A stretch of 64,000 nucleotides of DNA from Belliella alkalica (lineage in GTDB: Bacteria > Bacteroidota > Bacteroidia > Cytophagales > Cyclobacteriaceae), in the NCBI RefSeq assembly GCF_022549785.1, contig NZ_JAKZGO010000001.1, positions 1 to 64,000 on the forward strand, in the 5' to 3' direction. The position numbers were made by a program, and so were the translations under genes. This document shows, in pieces, positions 35,159 through 43,938 of this stretch. The notes under the pieces are model-generated. The model was not told the DNA's origin. It ran no database searches and saw nothing but the letters and a program-made list of their open reading frames with translations. The first letter of the stretch is position 1; each line of letters opens with the position of its first letter.

Positions 35159-36538
35159 CTACTTCCCGATACAGAACTTACTGAAAATGTTATCTAAAAG
35201 GTCATCAGTTGTGATTTCTCCTGTGATTTCACCGAGATAGTGCAGGGATCTTCGGATATCCATCGCCAAGAAATCATTCGTGATTTCATTGTCCAAACCT
35301 TCCAATACATCAAGTAAAGATTGACGTGTTTTCACCAAAGAATCATAGTGCCTGATATTGGTAACTATGGTATTTCCAGTTCTAAATTTATCCAAATTTA
35401 CTAATTCCAAAACCCTGTTTTTCAAGGCATCCAAATTCTCTTTCTGCCCTGCAGATATAAAAATAGTATCAGGATGATTTTTCTTTAAATCACTGATAAA
35501 TTGTGGATTACCCTTATCAATCTTATTGGCTACTTTAACAAAAGGAACACCTAGATTTTCGAGCTTGTTGATATCTCTATTGATCTCAATCATATCCGTA
35601 TCTCCCAAATCAAAAAGATAAAGAATCAATGAAGCGGTCTTCATTTTCTCCTGCGTTCTGCTGACACCAATTGATTCGATCACGTCAGTAGTTTCTCTTA
35701 GACCTGCAGTATCTATGAATCTAAATATCACTCCGCCAATATTGATTTCATCTTCAATAAAATCACGGGTGGTACCAGCGATATCTGATACTATAGCTTT
35801 TTCTTCATTGAGTAAAGCATTGAGAAGGGTGGATTTTCCTGCATTTGGTTTTCCAGCTATAACAGTCGGCACACCGTTTTTGATGACATTTCCCAAGTCA
35901 AAACTACCGATCAATTGCTCCACAACACGAAGCAATTTTTCAACTAGAATTCTTAAATCATCCCTACTGGCAAATTCCACATCTTCTTCGGTGAAATCCA
36001 ATTCTAACTCTATCATAGAGGCAAAGTGGATCAACTCGGCTCTCAGCTTTGAAATTTCCCCACTAAAACCACCTCGCATTTGGTTTAGCGCTGCTTGATG
36101 GGAAGTTTCTGAATCTGCATGGATCAAATCCGCAACAGCTTCAGCCTGTGCCAAATCAAACTGACCATTTAAGAATGCTCTTTGGGTGAACTCTCCAGGT
36201 TTGGCTGGTCTTGCACCATTTCTAACCAACAGTTTGATTACTTGATTGACTATATAGGATGAACCGTGAGTGGAAATTTCCACTGCGTTTTCCTTTGTAA
36301 ATGATTTGGGAGCTACAAAAAGAGATACCAAAACCTCATCGATTATCTTTTCCCCATCCCTAATTGTTCCAAAGTGAATGGTGTGGGATTCTTGTTTTTC
36401 AAGATTTTTTCCTTTGAAGACTTGATTACAAATTTTAATTGCATCCTTGCCAGATAATCTTATGACTGCGATCGCTCCAACTCCCTGAGGGGTAGCCAAA
36501 GCGACAATGGTATCTTCTTTTTCGTGTAAACTGAACAT
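35159..36538 (-). CDS. mnmE: tRNA modification GTPase MnmE
   Basis: A 459-residue protein. The N-terminal tetrahydrofolate-binding domain (1-118) is followed by helices enclosing a Ras-like GTPase domain with G1 (GKPNAGKST), G2 (GTTRD), G3 (DTAGL) and G4 (NKID). The C-terminal C-I-G-K is the conserved tail. With MnmG it installs the cmnm5 group on wobble uridine of certain tRNAs. It is 2 bp downstream of a thioredoxin-like gene. The C-terminus is intact despite the adjacent mobile element. Confidence 0.97.
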   Translation of the reverse strand: MFSLHEKEDTIVALATPQGVGAIAVIRLSGKDAIKICNQVFKGKNLEKQESHTIHFGTIRDGEKIIDEVLVSLFVAPKSFTKENAVEISTHGSSYIVNQVIKLLVRNGARPAKPGEFTQRAFLNGQFDLAQAEAVADLIHADSETSHQAALNQMRGGFSGEISKLRAELIHFASMIELELDFTEEDVEFASRDDLRILVEKLLRVVEQLIGSFDLGNVIKNGVPTVIAGKPNAGKSTLLNALLNEEKAIVSDIAGTTRDFIEDEINIGGVIFRFIDTAGLRETTDVIESIGVSRTQEKMKTASLILYLFDLGDTDMIEINRDINKLENLGVPFVKVANKIDKGNPQFISDLKKNHPDTIFISAGQKENLDALKNRVLELVNLDKFRTGNTIVTNIRHYDSLVKTRQSLLDVLEGLDNEITNDFLAMDIRRSLHYLGEITGEITTDDLLDNIFSKFCIGK

Positions 36539-36540
36539 GC

Positions 36541-36990
36541 TTATTTTGTAAAACGCTTCACTATTCCTTCCAAACCTTCGATAAATGGTGCAGGCTGTCT
36601 GTAGCCTGGTAATTGGGTGATGTTTTCCATCGTTGCATCCATTATCACAAAGTTAGGGTAGGAGGTGACCCTCATTGTCTTTGCCATACTTGCTTCGGAA
36701 TATTCCTTGCCTTTGAAAGTGAATTTTTGGTCGTCTCTTTCAGCATGCAATTTCACTGCATAAAAATTATCATTCACATAGGCAATTACCTTGTCATCAG
36801 TGAAAGTTTCTTTATCCATCTTTTTGCACCAACCACACCAATCGGTATAAACATCCACTAAAATCATTTTTGGGCTTTCTTGCGTTGCTTTAGAGGCTTC
36901 ATCAAAAGTCATCCAATTGATTTTTTCTTGGGCATAAGTAGGGATGGACAATACAAGTCCAAGGAATAAGAGTGCACTAAATCTTTTCAT
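36541..36990 (-). CDS. Periplasmic thioredoxin-like protein
   Basis: A 149-residue exported protein with a signal peptide (ending YAQ) and a thioredoxin_7/DUF255-like fold. The redox motif is W-C-G-W-C-K near residue 50, and the cis-proline is in TSYPNF. It is probably a periplasmic disulfide reductase. It ends 2 bp before the mnmE start, so the two may be cotranscribed although the functions are unrelated. Confidence 0.85.
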   Translation of the reverse strand: MKRFSALLFLGLVLSIPTYAQEKINWMTFDEASKATQESPKMILVDVYTDWCGWCKKMDKETFTDDKVIAYVNDNFYAVKLHAERDDQKFTFKGKEYSEASMAKTMRVTSYPNFVIMDATMENITQLPGYRQPAPFIEGLEGIVKRFTK

Positions 36991-37221
36991 AATTCAAATT
37001 TATAAAATTCCAACCAATCACCCTTCAAAACCCATACCTATTGCAGTAAGTTCATACTTCAATGTACAAAGTATCATGTATTAGATACGAACGAAGTATG
37101 TGCTCAACTTTATTAGGTCATGATTTAATTAAAGATTAAGCTCAAGTTTTTCCTAATCTTGCATTCTTCCAATTACTAATCACCCCATATATTTCCCAAT
37201 TTAAAATCTAAATTTAAAATC

Positions 37222-37884
37222 CTACACCATCACCAAAATATTTGCTGCGACATCCTTGGACATAAAGATGGTTTTTTTGTTGTCAACAAGGATTTCTATC
37301 GAGCCATCAAACTCTACTTTTTCCAACACTTTTATCCTTGCGCCTATGTAAGCGCCAACCTTGTCCAAGTATCTCAAAAATGCAGCACTACTATCTTTCA
37401 CAGCTACGATTTGACCTGTGCCATTGATATCGATTTCATTGATCGGTAGGCGAGGGCGGGAGCGGACATCTCCATACTCATCTGGAATAGGATCGCCATG
37501 CGGATCAAACTTTGGAAAACCCAAATACTCATCCAATCGCTGAATCAAAATGGTCGATTGTACATGCTCTAATTCATCTGCTACCTCTGCTACCTCATCC
37601 CATGCAAAGCGTAGTTTTTCTACCAAAAACACTTCCCATAATCTTTGCTTACGGATGGTTCTCAAAGCAAATTTTTTACCCTCTTCTGTAATGTGAACTC
37701 CATAATATTTTCGGTATTCTATCACTTCTTTTTCCCCCAATTTCCGAAGCATGTCACTTACGGAAGCAGGCTTGGTTTTCATTTCAGCTGAGATATCATT
37801 TGTCGAAACGCCCTTCTTTCCGGCCTCTGACAGCTGATAGATTGCTTTCAAATAATTCTCCTCTGCGTGTGTCAATTGCATCAT
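37222..37884 (-). CDS. DtxR/MntR-family metal-dependent transcriptional regulator
   Basis: A 220-residue regulator. An N-terminal winged helix (LTHAEENYLKAIYQL, then PASVSDMLRKLG) is followed by the dimerisation and metal-binding domain (LWEVFLVEKL, EVADELEHVQS, DPHGDPIPD) and a C-terminal SH3-like FeoA domain (~145-220). This three-domain form is typical of Mn- or Fe-responsive repressors. I start at ATG 37884 (MMQLTHAEE), which matches the family; the frame extends 15 codons upstream over one operator. Two dyads, TTTTAG-N6-CTAAAA, lie upstream and suggest autoregulation. Confidence 0.88.
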   Translation of the reverse strand: MMQLTHAEENYLKAIYQLSEAGKKGVSTNDISAEMKTKPASVSDMLRKLGEKEVIEYRKYYGVHITEEGKKFALRTIRKQRLWEVFLVEKLRFAWDEVAEVADELEHVQSTILIQRLDEYLGFPKFDPHGDPIPDEYGDVRSRPRLPINEIDINGTGQIVAVKDSSAAFLRYLDKVGAYIGARIKVLEKVEFDGSIEILVDNKKTIFMSKDVAANILVMV

Positions 37885-37916
37885 TCGACTTTTCTGTTTA
37901 AAACACAAATATAGAC

Positions 37917-37934
37917 TTTTAGCCGACACTAAAA
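37917..37934. promoter_or_regulatory. Candidate DtxR-family operator 1
   Basis: TTTTAG-CCGACA-CTAAAA, a perfect 6-bp dyad with a 6-nt spacer, 33 bp upstream of the regulator start codon. The same half-sites and spacing recur at 37993-38010. The size (18 bp) suits DtxR-family dimers. Confidence 0.6.
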
Positions 37935-38469
37935 AATAATTTACCCTAATCTAAAACTCGTGTGGATAAGTCAATTTCAAATGTGTTTAGTGTTTTAGGT
38001 ATGTCTAAAAAAATATTTAGTGCACTCTTTAAAAATACATTAATCATTGATTTATAAGTATTTAAATGAATTAATAAATGCTTGAAAAGCCAAAATCATC
38101 AAAATCAATAGAGTTTCCTCTTTTCAATGATTAGTTTCCAAAATGGGGTAAAAGTGGATAAGTTTTTTGCTGCTTGTGGATAAGCTTTGATTTGCGAGTT
38201 GACAAAAAATATAAAGTTTAAAGACTATTTAATTGAGATAGTTACTTCATCAAAGAGAGTTCTAACGATTTAATAAGAGCATAAAAAAAATCTTTACAAA
38301 ACAGATAAGTTCAACCTAGCGCATTAGATTTTAAAATTTGAATCCCTTGAAAACAATTTTCAAATCGCGTAATCTAAATTAGATTTTTATAAGCTTTTGA
38401 CACTTCTTAAAATTGAATTTTCTCTACTATTGACAATTTAGTTTTTTGGTTTATTTTTATGGAAAAAAT
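37935..38469. other. Intergenic region with DnaA-box-like sites (candidate origin)
   Basis: A 535-bp AT-rich gap with three same-strand matches to the DnaA box TGTGGATAA: exact at 37961-37969 and 38175-38183, one mismatch at 38153-38161. Long A/T tracts follow at 38200-38460. mnmE lies 1.4 kb away, and mnmE/mnmG neighbourhoods hold oriC in many bacteria. Whether this is the chromosomal origin is inference. Confidence 0.4.
37993..38010. promoter_or_regulatory. Candidate DtxR-family operator 2
   Basis: TTTTAG-GTATGT-CTAAAA, identical half-sites and spacing to the dyad at 37917-37934, with an unrelated spacer. Conservation of the arms but not the spacer argues for a binding site. Confidence 0.6.
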
Positions 38470-38952
38470 ATGAAAAAAACACTCCTTTTACTCGTTACAT
38501 TTGTTTTTGCTTTCAGTGTTCAGGCGCAACAAACCGCAAGTTATACTGAAGGGTTGCTTAGCTTTGGAAACGGTGAATTTTTCCAAAATGGAATGCGTAT
38601 CAAGATGACTGACGTCATACGAATTACCCAAGTAAATGAAGAAGCTAATGAGCTTGTCAGAAAAGCTAGAACCAACAAAGTGGTAGGGGATATTATGGGT
38701 TATTCTGGTTCCTTTGCAATCGGATGGGGAATCGGTGGTGCAATTGCAGGTGCTCCAATTGAATGGGGGTGGATAGGAGCGGGTGTTGGTTTGATTGGAC
38801 TTGATCTTTTATTCCAAAATTCTTTCAGTAAAAAAGCCCAGCTTGCTACTGAAGTATTTAATGCAAACATGCCTTATGGGTCTATAAAAACACCAGTAGA
38901 ATTGGCAATTGGAGTACAAAAAAATGGCTTTGGACTTGCTCTTAATTTTTGA
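38470..38952 (+). CDS. Secreted protein of unknown function
   Basis: A 160-residue protein with a textbook signal peptide (MKKTLLLLVTFVFAFSVQAQ). The middle holds a glycine-rich hydrophobic hairpin (IGWGIGGAIAGAPIEWGWIGAGVGLIGLD given as landmarks IGWGIGGAIAG and WIGAGVGLIGL) that could insert in a membrane. I do not recognise the family. ATG 38470 begins the signal peptide; an earlier ATG adds eight residues. It stands alone between the candidate origin region and a terminator. Confidence 0.6.
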   Translation: MKKTLLLLVTFVFAFSVQAQQTASYTEGLLSFGNGEFFQNGMRIKMTDVIRITQVNEEANELVRKARTNKVVGDIMGYSGSFAIGWGIGGAIAGAPIEWGWIGAGVGLIGLDLLFQNSFSKKAQLATEVFNANMPYGSIKTPVELAIGVQKNGFGLALNF

Positions 38953-38989
38953 TAGCAAAAGAATAACCCCTGACTTGAAATCAAATCAA

Positions 38990-39016
38990 CCCTTAAAGGC
39001 ATTAATTCTTTAAGGG
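38990..39016 (+). terminator. Probable intrinsic terminator
   Basis: CCCTTAAAG pairs with CTTTAAGGG around a 9-nt loop, followed by GGTCTTTT. It lies 38 bp after the secreted-protein gene. Confidence 0.6.
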
Positions 39017-39061
39017 GGTCTTTTAAAAAATATACAACCGAAAAAAAAGCGATTATTTCAA

Positions 39062-40189
39062 TCAATTTTTCGATAAATAATTTAGCAATTCCTGTAATTT
39101 CTCTTCTTCCTTACTTTTCCAATAAGGAAACTTATCCATTCCGTGAGAATAAAATTCCTGTTTTAGTATTTTTTCTATTTCCATTTTAGCATACTCAAGT
39201 TCAAAAAAATTAACGGATTGGCCTGCTCCATATCTTTTTGCAATCATTTCCCAATTCATATTTGATGAAAAAACAAATGGTTTGCCCATAGCCAAAGATT
39301 CATACAATTTACTAGGGATTTTTGGATGTATACTTGGCAGCTGATGGTATGGAAGCAACACTATGTCACAATCATCATAGGATCTCAATATCTTTTTATA
39401 ATCGATCGGAGATGGAGATATTTCCAATCTGATTTGCGGTATTTTAGAAGCGATTTCTTCGATCTTTTTTCCATAATCATCGATAGTGACATGTCCTATT
39501 ATGTTGAGTTTGTAGTTTGGATTATACTTGACAAGTTCCCCAAACCAAAGGATGGCATCTATAGTCCCATATACTTCTGTTAGTGTACCCGAAATCAGGA
39601 ATGTCAATGGTTTATCGGCGGCAAATTTGACAGTTTGTATCTTCTTGATTTTTCCAAAAAACTTGTTCTCAAGAACGACAAAGTTTTTAATTGTTGGCAT
39701 TTCTTCTTGATAGCAAGCTTCAGCAAAAATATATTTATCAATAAATGGTTTGCTTATGTTTTGAACAAAACCAACCCAAGAAATAGCCAACCATTTTTTC
39801 CATCCTGAAATAGTTTTGTTTTCTTTAATATTGAGCTTATAGTTTTCTTGAACATCATAAACAAGTCGGTATTTCAAAAAGAATTTCATCAGAACAGCTG
39901 CCGGCAAGAGCTCATAAGTAGTGATGATTAAAACCTTTGGTTTGATTTTTTTAAGGATTGATATAAAATTTATTGAAACAAAAAGCCTTCTTGGATTGTC
40001 TCTATTACTGCCAAAAAGCGTAAAAAAGTCTATATCTTCTTCTCTAGGGACATTTTTTAATGAAAATCCTATGATGTTAAGGTGGTATTTATTTGTTTCA
40101 CGCAATGAAAGACCAAGGCGGTAAAAACTACGTGCATCATGCAGTGGTTTTAGGACAGAAGCTATGGCAATCTTTGGCTTAATCATCAC
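39062..40189 (-). CDS. Glycosyltransferase, GT4-like (GT-B fold)
   Basis: A 375-residue protein with two Rossmann-like halves. The C-terminal half has the typical segments LTFLISGTLTEVYGTIDAI (given as FLISGTLTEVYG), KLNIIGH, and the P-S-K-L-Y-E-S-L-A-M-G-K-P-F-V block that binds the nucleotide sugar. No signal peptide. It probably adds a sugar to a cell-surface glycan. It stands alone and divergent from dapD, so the pathway cannot be inferred. Confidence 0.8.
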   Translation of the reverse strand: MMIKPKIAIASVLKPLHDARSFYRLGLSLRETNKYHLNIIGFSLKNVPREEDIDFFTLFGSNRDNPRRLFVSINFISILKKIKPKVLIITTYELLPAAVLMKFFLKYRLVYDVQENYKLNIKENKTISGWKKWLAISWVGFVQNISKPFIDKYIFAEACYQEEMPTIKNFVVLENKFFGKIKKIQTVKFAADKPLTFLISGTLTEVYGTIDAILWFGELVKYNPNYKLNIIGHVTIDDYGKKIEEIASKIPQIRLEISPSPIDYKKILRSYDDCDIVLLPYHQLPSIHPKIPSKLYESLAMGKPFVFSSNMNWEMIAKRYGAGQSVNFFELEYAKMEIEKILKQEFYSHGMDKFPYWKSKEEEKLQELLNYLSKN

Positions 40190-40221
40190 AAAATTTAATT
40201 AAAGCGAAACTAACAAAAAAT

Positions 40222-41037
40222 ATGGATTTACAGACAATCATTGAAAACGCATGGGACAACAGAGAGCTGTTAAAGGAAAAAGATGTAGAAATAGCAATCA
40301 AATCTGTTATTTCAGATTTGGATGTTGGGAAATTGAGAGTTGCTGAGCCTCTTGAAGATGGTTCTTGGAAAGTAAATGACTGGATCAAAAAGGCTGTGAT
40401 TTTATATTTCCCGATTCAAAAAATGCAGACAATAGAAGTTGGCCCATTTGAATTTCATGATAAAATGGCACTAAAGACCAATTATGCCAAGCAAGGTGTT
40501 CGTGTGGTACCACATGCAGTCGCGAGATATGGTGCTTATTTGGCATCTGGCGTGGTTATGATGCCTTCTTATGTCAACATCGGTGCATTTGTGGACAGTG
40601 GCACGATGGTTGATACTTGGGCTACTGTTGGTTCATGTGCTCAAATCGGCAAAAATGTACATTTAAGTGGTGGAGTAGGTATTGGTGGAGTTTTGGAACC
40701 TGTTCAGGCTGCACCGGTAATTATCGAGGATGGTGCTTTTATTGGTTCTAGGGCGATCATTGTAGAAGGTGTAAGAATTGGTAAAGAGGCAGTAGTAGGA
40801 GCGGGAGTTACCCTTACAGCTAGCTCAAAAATCATTGATGTGACTGGATCCGAACCTGTAGAATACAAAGGTTATGTACCACCAAGATCGGTTGTTATTC
40901 CTGGTTCCTTGACAAAAAAATTCCCTGCTGGAGAATTTCAAGTTCCTTGTGCTTTGATCATCGGTCAGAGAAAAGCTTCTACAGACTTGAAGACTTCATT
41001 AAATGATGCCTTACGTGAAAACAACGTAGCGGTTTAA
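40222..41037 (+). CDS. dapD: 2,3,4,5-tetrahydropyridine-2,6-dicarboxylate N-succinyltransferase
   Basis: A 271-residue trimeric hexapeptide-repeat transferase. A helical N-domain (1-95) is followed by a left-handed beta-helix with family signatures (GAFVDSGTMVDTWATVGSCA, GGVLEPVQAAPVIIEDGAFI as landmarks). It succinylates tetrahydrodipicolinate in the succinylase branch of lysine and diaminopimelate synthesis. Length is normal. A TPR lipoprotein gene follows 21 bp later. Confidence 0.96.
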   Translation: MDLQTIIENAWDNRELLKEKDVEIAIKSVISDLDVGKLRVAEPLEDGSWKVNDWIKKAVILYFPIQKMQTIEVGPFEFHDKMALKTNYAKQGVRVVPHAVARYGAYLASGVVMMPSYVNIGAFVDSGTMVDTWATVGSCAQIGKNVHLSGGVGIGGVLEPVQAAPVIIEDGAFIGSRAIIVEGVRIGKEAVVGAGVTLTASSKIIDVTGSEPVEYKGYVPPRSVVIPGSLTKKFPAGEFQVPCALIIGQRKASTDLKTSLNDALRENNVAV

Positions 41038-41058
41038 TTATTAATTTCAAAAAAGATT

Positions 41059-41658
41059 ATGCGTACTCAAATTCGATTTTATTCAAGCTTATTATTATTA
41101 ATTTCTCTCTTTGCATGTGGGAGCGCCTCTAATGATGGAGATGATCTTTTTGCTGCCGAAAAATATGAAGAAGCTATTCAAGCTTACGATAAATTTCTCT
41201 CAACAAATCCGAAAAATGTAAAAGCGCTGTATAATAGAGGTCGCTCACATGAAGAGATTGGAAATTCAGATTTAGCGGAAAAAGATTTTATTACGGCCTT
41301 GGAATATGAAGCAAACAATGTTCAGGTAATGCTTAGCTTATCCAATCATTTTCAAAAACAGAAAAATCATAGCTCAGCATTGCTTTATGCTGATCGTGCT
41401 GTAGAAACCCCAGGAGCTCCTGCCATGGCCTATTTTATGAAAGCTAGAGCGCTTCATCAGTTAGGAAATACGGATGATGCTATGAAGGAATATAGCGCTG
41501 CGATCAAAATGGACAAAGAATTTGGACAGGCTTACTACAATAGAGGTTTGTTGAAATTGGCTACTAATAAGAAAAAATCTGGCTGTGAGGATTTGAATTT
41601 GGCACTTAAGTTGAACTATAGTCAAGCTTCAGCAGCTATCGAAAAGTATTGCAAATAA
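41059..41658 (+). CDS. TPR-repeat lipoprotein
   Basis: A 199-residue lipoprotein with a lipobox at LFAC20G. The mature protein is made of about five TPR units (for example EEAIQAYDKFLSTNPKNVKALYNRG, landmarks AYDKFLSTNP and YYNRGLLKLA). It should act as a protein-protein scaffold on the periplasmic face of a membrane. A specific partner is not evident. It follows dapD closely and ends at a terminator. Confidence 0.8.
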   Translation: MRTQIRFYSSLLLLISLFACGSASNDGDDLFAAEKYEEAIQAYDKFLSTNPKNVKALYNRGRSHEEIGNSDLAEKDFITALEYEANNVQVMLSLSNHFQKQKNHSSALLYADRAVETPGAPAMAYFMKARALHQLGNTDDAMKEYSAAIKMDKEFGQAYYNRGLLKLATNKKKSGCEDLNLALKLNYSQASAAIEKYCK

Positions 41659-41680
41659 TATATCAAAATAACACAAAGTA

Positions 41681-41716
41681 AAAAGAGGAGCTAGTTTTAG
41701 TTCCTCTTTTTTTTTC
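41681..41716 (+). terminator. Intrinsic terminator
   Basis: AAAAGAGGA pairs with TCCTCTTTT, followed by a run of nine T. It closes the dapD-TPR lipoprotein unit. Confidence 0.85.
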
Positions 41717-41893
41717 ATAGCTAGTTAATCGAAGTTAAATTTTTTATGAAGCGAATAACCTTTGAGTTTTAAATCCTTTTTAAAAGCAAATCACTTATAG
41801 ACTAATAGTTTAATAACTATATTTAAATAGTAATATAAACTTCAAATAAGAAAAAGCCTTTAAAAATCACATGGATATTTTGAGTTCATTACT

Positions 41894-42640
41894 TCAATTA
41901 TGGCTTTTTATCCTGTTAAATAAAAGTGATAAGTGCCTTGGATTCTCATCTTTGTGATCACAAACTTTATCAGACTGTAAGCGACCGCTACCTTGGCAAG
42001 TTCGGCAAGCGCTAGTTTCAACTTTGCTTCCATCGCAAGTAGGACAAGTCAATCTTCCTTGACCAGAGCATCTTTCACATTCAAAATACTCTATGATATT
42101 GAATACATTTCTTTTGGTAATTAAGCCCGACCCAACACATTTGCTACAGCCGACTATCCCCTTTGCCTTACAATATCCACAATCTTGCTCTAGGTGTTTG
42201 GAGCCTTCACAAGTAAAGCACTCTTGAAATCTATATCCCCTTCTATCACATAATTCACATGACTTGATTGCATTCAATGGAACGTCTAAAAGTTTTTCCA
42301 AAGCTTTAGCTTTCTCGTAATTGTCTCCTTTAAAACCATTCAATTCCAAGTATTTATTTAAAAAATTGGCACTGTTGTCATACTGCTCTAGTTGGTAAAG
42401 CGTTTCTGCAAAGAAATACGGCATTTCTGGCGGAATAGGAAGGTTGGAATCAATAATCTGCCTAAAAAATATATTGGCTTTTTCATAATTCCCATTTTCC
42501 ATTTCTTGCATTGCACTATTCATCAACCTAGATGAGCCCCCTAGACTAGGCTGTACTTGTGCAACTGCAGAATTTATGCTGAAAATCAAGAAAATTTGAA
42601 AAACGATTTTTTTAGTAAAATTGATTTGGTTCAATGTCAT
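41894..42640 (-). CDS. Secreted protein with TPR-like region and DnaJ-type zinc-finger repeats
   Basis: A 248-residue exported protein. After a signal peptide (ending AVAQ) come ~85 residues of TPR-like helices (MENGNYEKANIFFRQII, YFFAETLYQLEQYDNSANFL as landmarks), then seven C-x-x-C pairs arranged as DnaJ-like C-x-x-C-x-G-x-G units (for example CERCSGQGRLTCPTCDGSK). DnaJ zinc fingers bind unfolded protein, and here they are attached to an export signal and not to a J domain. ATG 42640 gives a clean signal peptide; a GTG at 42667 would add nine residues. The function is unknown. Confidence 0.7.
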   Translation of the reverse strand: MTLNQINFTKKIVFQIFLIFSINSAVAQVQPSLGGSSRLMNSAMQEMENGNYEKANIFFRQIIDSNLPIPPEMPYFFAETLYQLEQYDNSANFLNKYLELNGFKGDNYEKAKALEKLLDVPLNAIKSCELCDRRGYRFQECFTCEGSKHLEQDCGYCKAKGIVGCSKCVGSGLITKRNVFNIIEYFECERCSGQGRLTCPTCDGSKVETSACRTCQGSGRLQSDKVCDHKDENPRHLSLLFNRIKSHN

Positions 42641-42906
42641 TTTATTTATTTTGGATTTTGAAATCACAAATTAATCAGGTTTGATTCATAAATCAATTAA
42701 ATGAATGCTTATGAATTGAATTTTATGACTATCCGCTTTCTTCCACTTAGTCAAACAATAGATTGTCGGATAAACGAATTGTGGTTCTGTTGACTTTGAC
42801 CTATTATCTGCTGACGAGTATCCGCAACTTACAAAGGTGCTTCTTACCCAACGCTGATACACATATTGAATTTTTATTATTTCTCTAAAAAATTTATTTA
42901 TGATAA

Positions 42907-42937
42907 TTTGTAATTTATTTTTATACAAATTACTTTG
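42907..42937 (+). promoter_or_regulatory. Probable promoter
   Basis: TTTG at 42907-42910, a 20-nt spacer, and TACTTTG at 42931-42937, one base short of the Bacteroidota TAnnTTTG element. The next start codon is at 42955, leaving a very short leader. The remainder of 42641-42954 holds nothing else that I can support. Confidence 0.45.
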
Positions 42938-42954
42938 CTCGAAATACAAAAAAG

Positions 42955-43407
42955 ATGATACAAAATATTATTGATTCATTGTCACCTCAATTACTGGGAG
43001 AATTTAAAAATAAGTTTGGAATGGGCAATGAACAGGCATCAAGTACTCTTTCTATAACAAAAGAGAGCTTGTCAGGATATATCAGCAAAGAAGTAGCATC
43101 AGGTAATTTTGAAGGACTTGCAAATCTTCTGAACCAATCTTCAGCAATTACCTCAAATCCAATATTCAAAAGTATGATCGGAAAATTGGTAGCTGATTAT
43201 GGAACCAAACTTGGAATTAGCGAAGAAAAGGCAGATTCAATTGCTTCATTTGTACTCCCAAAGGTGATTTCTTCAATTTCTGGTAGTAAAAGTGGAGATT
43301 TTGGAAAGTCCGATATTTTGACTATGCTCGGATCTTCTGCAGGTGATGCGCTCAAAGGGAAAGCCTCAGATATGCTCAAAAAAGGATTAGGAAATTTCTT
43401 TAGTTAA
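42955..43407 (+). CDS. Small helical protein of unknown function (DUF2780/DUF937-like)
   Basis: A 150-residue soluble protein, serine- and glycine-rich, helical, with no signal peptide. The pattern of hydrophobic helices separated by Ser/Gly-rich turns (ISKEVASGNFEGLANLLN, FVLPKVISSISG) resembles DUF937/DUF2780-type proteins, but the similarity is weak. A DUF4332 gene follows 26 bp later on the same strand. Confidence 0.5.
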   Translation: MIQNIIDSLSPQLLGEFKNKFGMGNEQASSTLSITKESLSGYISKEVASGNFEGLANLLNQSSAITSNPIFKSMIGKLVADYGTKLGISEEKADSIASFVLPKVISSISGSKSGDFGKSDILTMLGSSAGDALKGKASDMLKKGLGNFFS

Positions 43408-43433
43408 TAAAATCAACATAAAACTCAATTAAA

Positions 43434-43841
43434 ATGTCACAAACCATTACAGAAATCGAAGGTATAGGACCTGTTTTTAAGGAAAAGCTAAGTCATGCGG
43501 GTATTGCAACTGTTGGTGCTCTTTTGGAAAAAGGTGCTAGCAAAAAAGGAAGAAAAGAAATTGCCAGTGCATCGGGAATAGATGAGGGTAAAATCTTAGA
43601 CTGGGTAAACATGGCGGATCTTTTTAGAATTAAAGGTGTTGCAAGTCAATTTGCTGAACTACTTAAGGCAACCGGAGTAGATACAGTAAAGGAATTGAGA
43701 AACAGAAATCCTGAAAATCTTCATAAAGCGTTGACTGAAAAAAATGCAGAAAAGAAATTAACAAGAGTAGTACCATCTCTTGCTATGGTAGAAGGCTTTA
43801 TTAACCAAGCAAAAGAACTCGATCCTGTGGTGACACACTAA
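43434..43841 (+). CDS. DUF4332 helix-hairpin-helix protein
   Basis: A 135-residue protein with two helix-hairpin-helix segments: I-E-G-I-G-P-V-F near residue 9 and F-R-I-K-G-V-A near 63, each followed by a helix. This is the DUF4332 layout, related to nonspecific DNA-binding HhH proteins. DNA binding is likely; a pathway is not known. A terminator follows and separates it from the DUF853 gene. Confidence 0.8.
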   Translation: MSQTITEIEGIGPVFKEKLSHAGIATVGALLEKGASKKGRKEIASASGIDEGKILDWVNMADLFRIKGVASQFAELLKATGVDTVKELRNRNPENLHKALTEKNAEKKLTRVVPSLAMVEGFINQAKELDPVVTH

Positions 43842-43864
43842 GAAAATAACTTACATATTTCAAA

Positions 43865-43900
43865 AAAAACCTTAATCCATTCTTATGTATTAAGGTTTTT
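43865..43900 (+). terminator. Intrinsic terminator
   Basis: AAAAACCTTAAT pairs with ATTAAGGTTTTT, then TTGTTT. It lies 24 bp after the DUF4332 gene and just upstream of the DUF853 gene. Confidence 0.85.
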
Positions 43901-43938
43901 TGTTTATAGATTGTCCGTTTAAAAATCAAAATTTTGTA

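Noticed and set aside
35159-35176. The mnmE 3' end resembles the attB of SGI1-type islands (TTCTGTATCGG-type sequence)
   Set aside because: I found no second copy of this 18-bp sequence in the window, and a better direct repeat (29447/35106) frames the element. The similarity reflects the conserved C-I-G-K codons of mnmE.
42686-42949. 87-codon minus-strand frame
   Set aside because: It covers the promoter region of the following plus-strand gene and shows no protein-like pattern.
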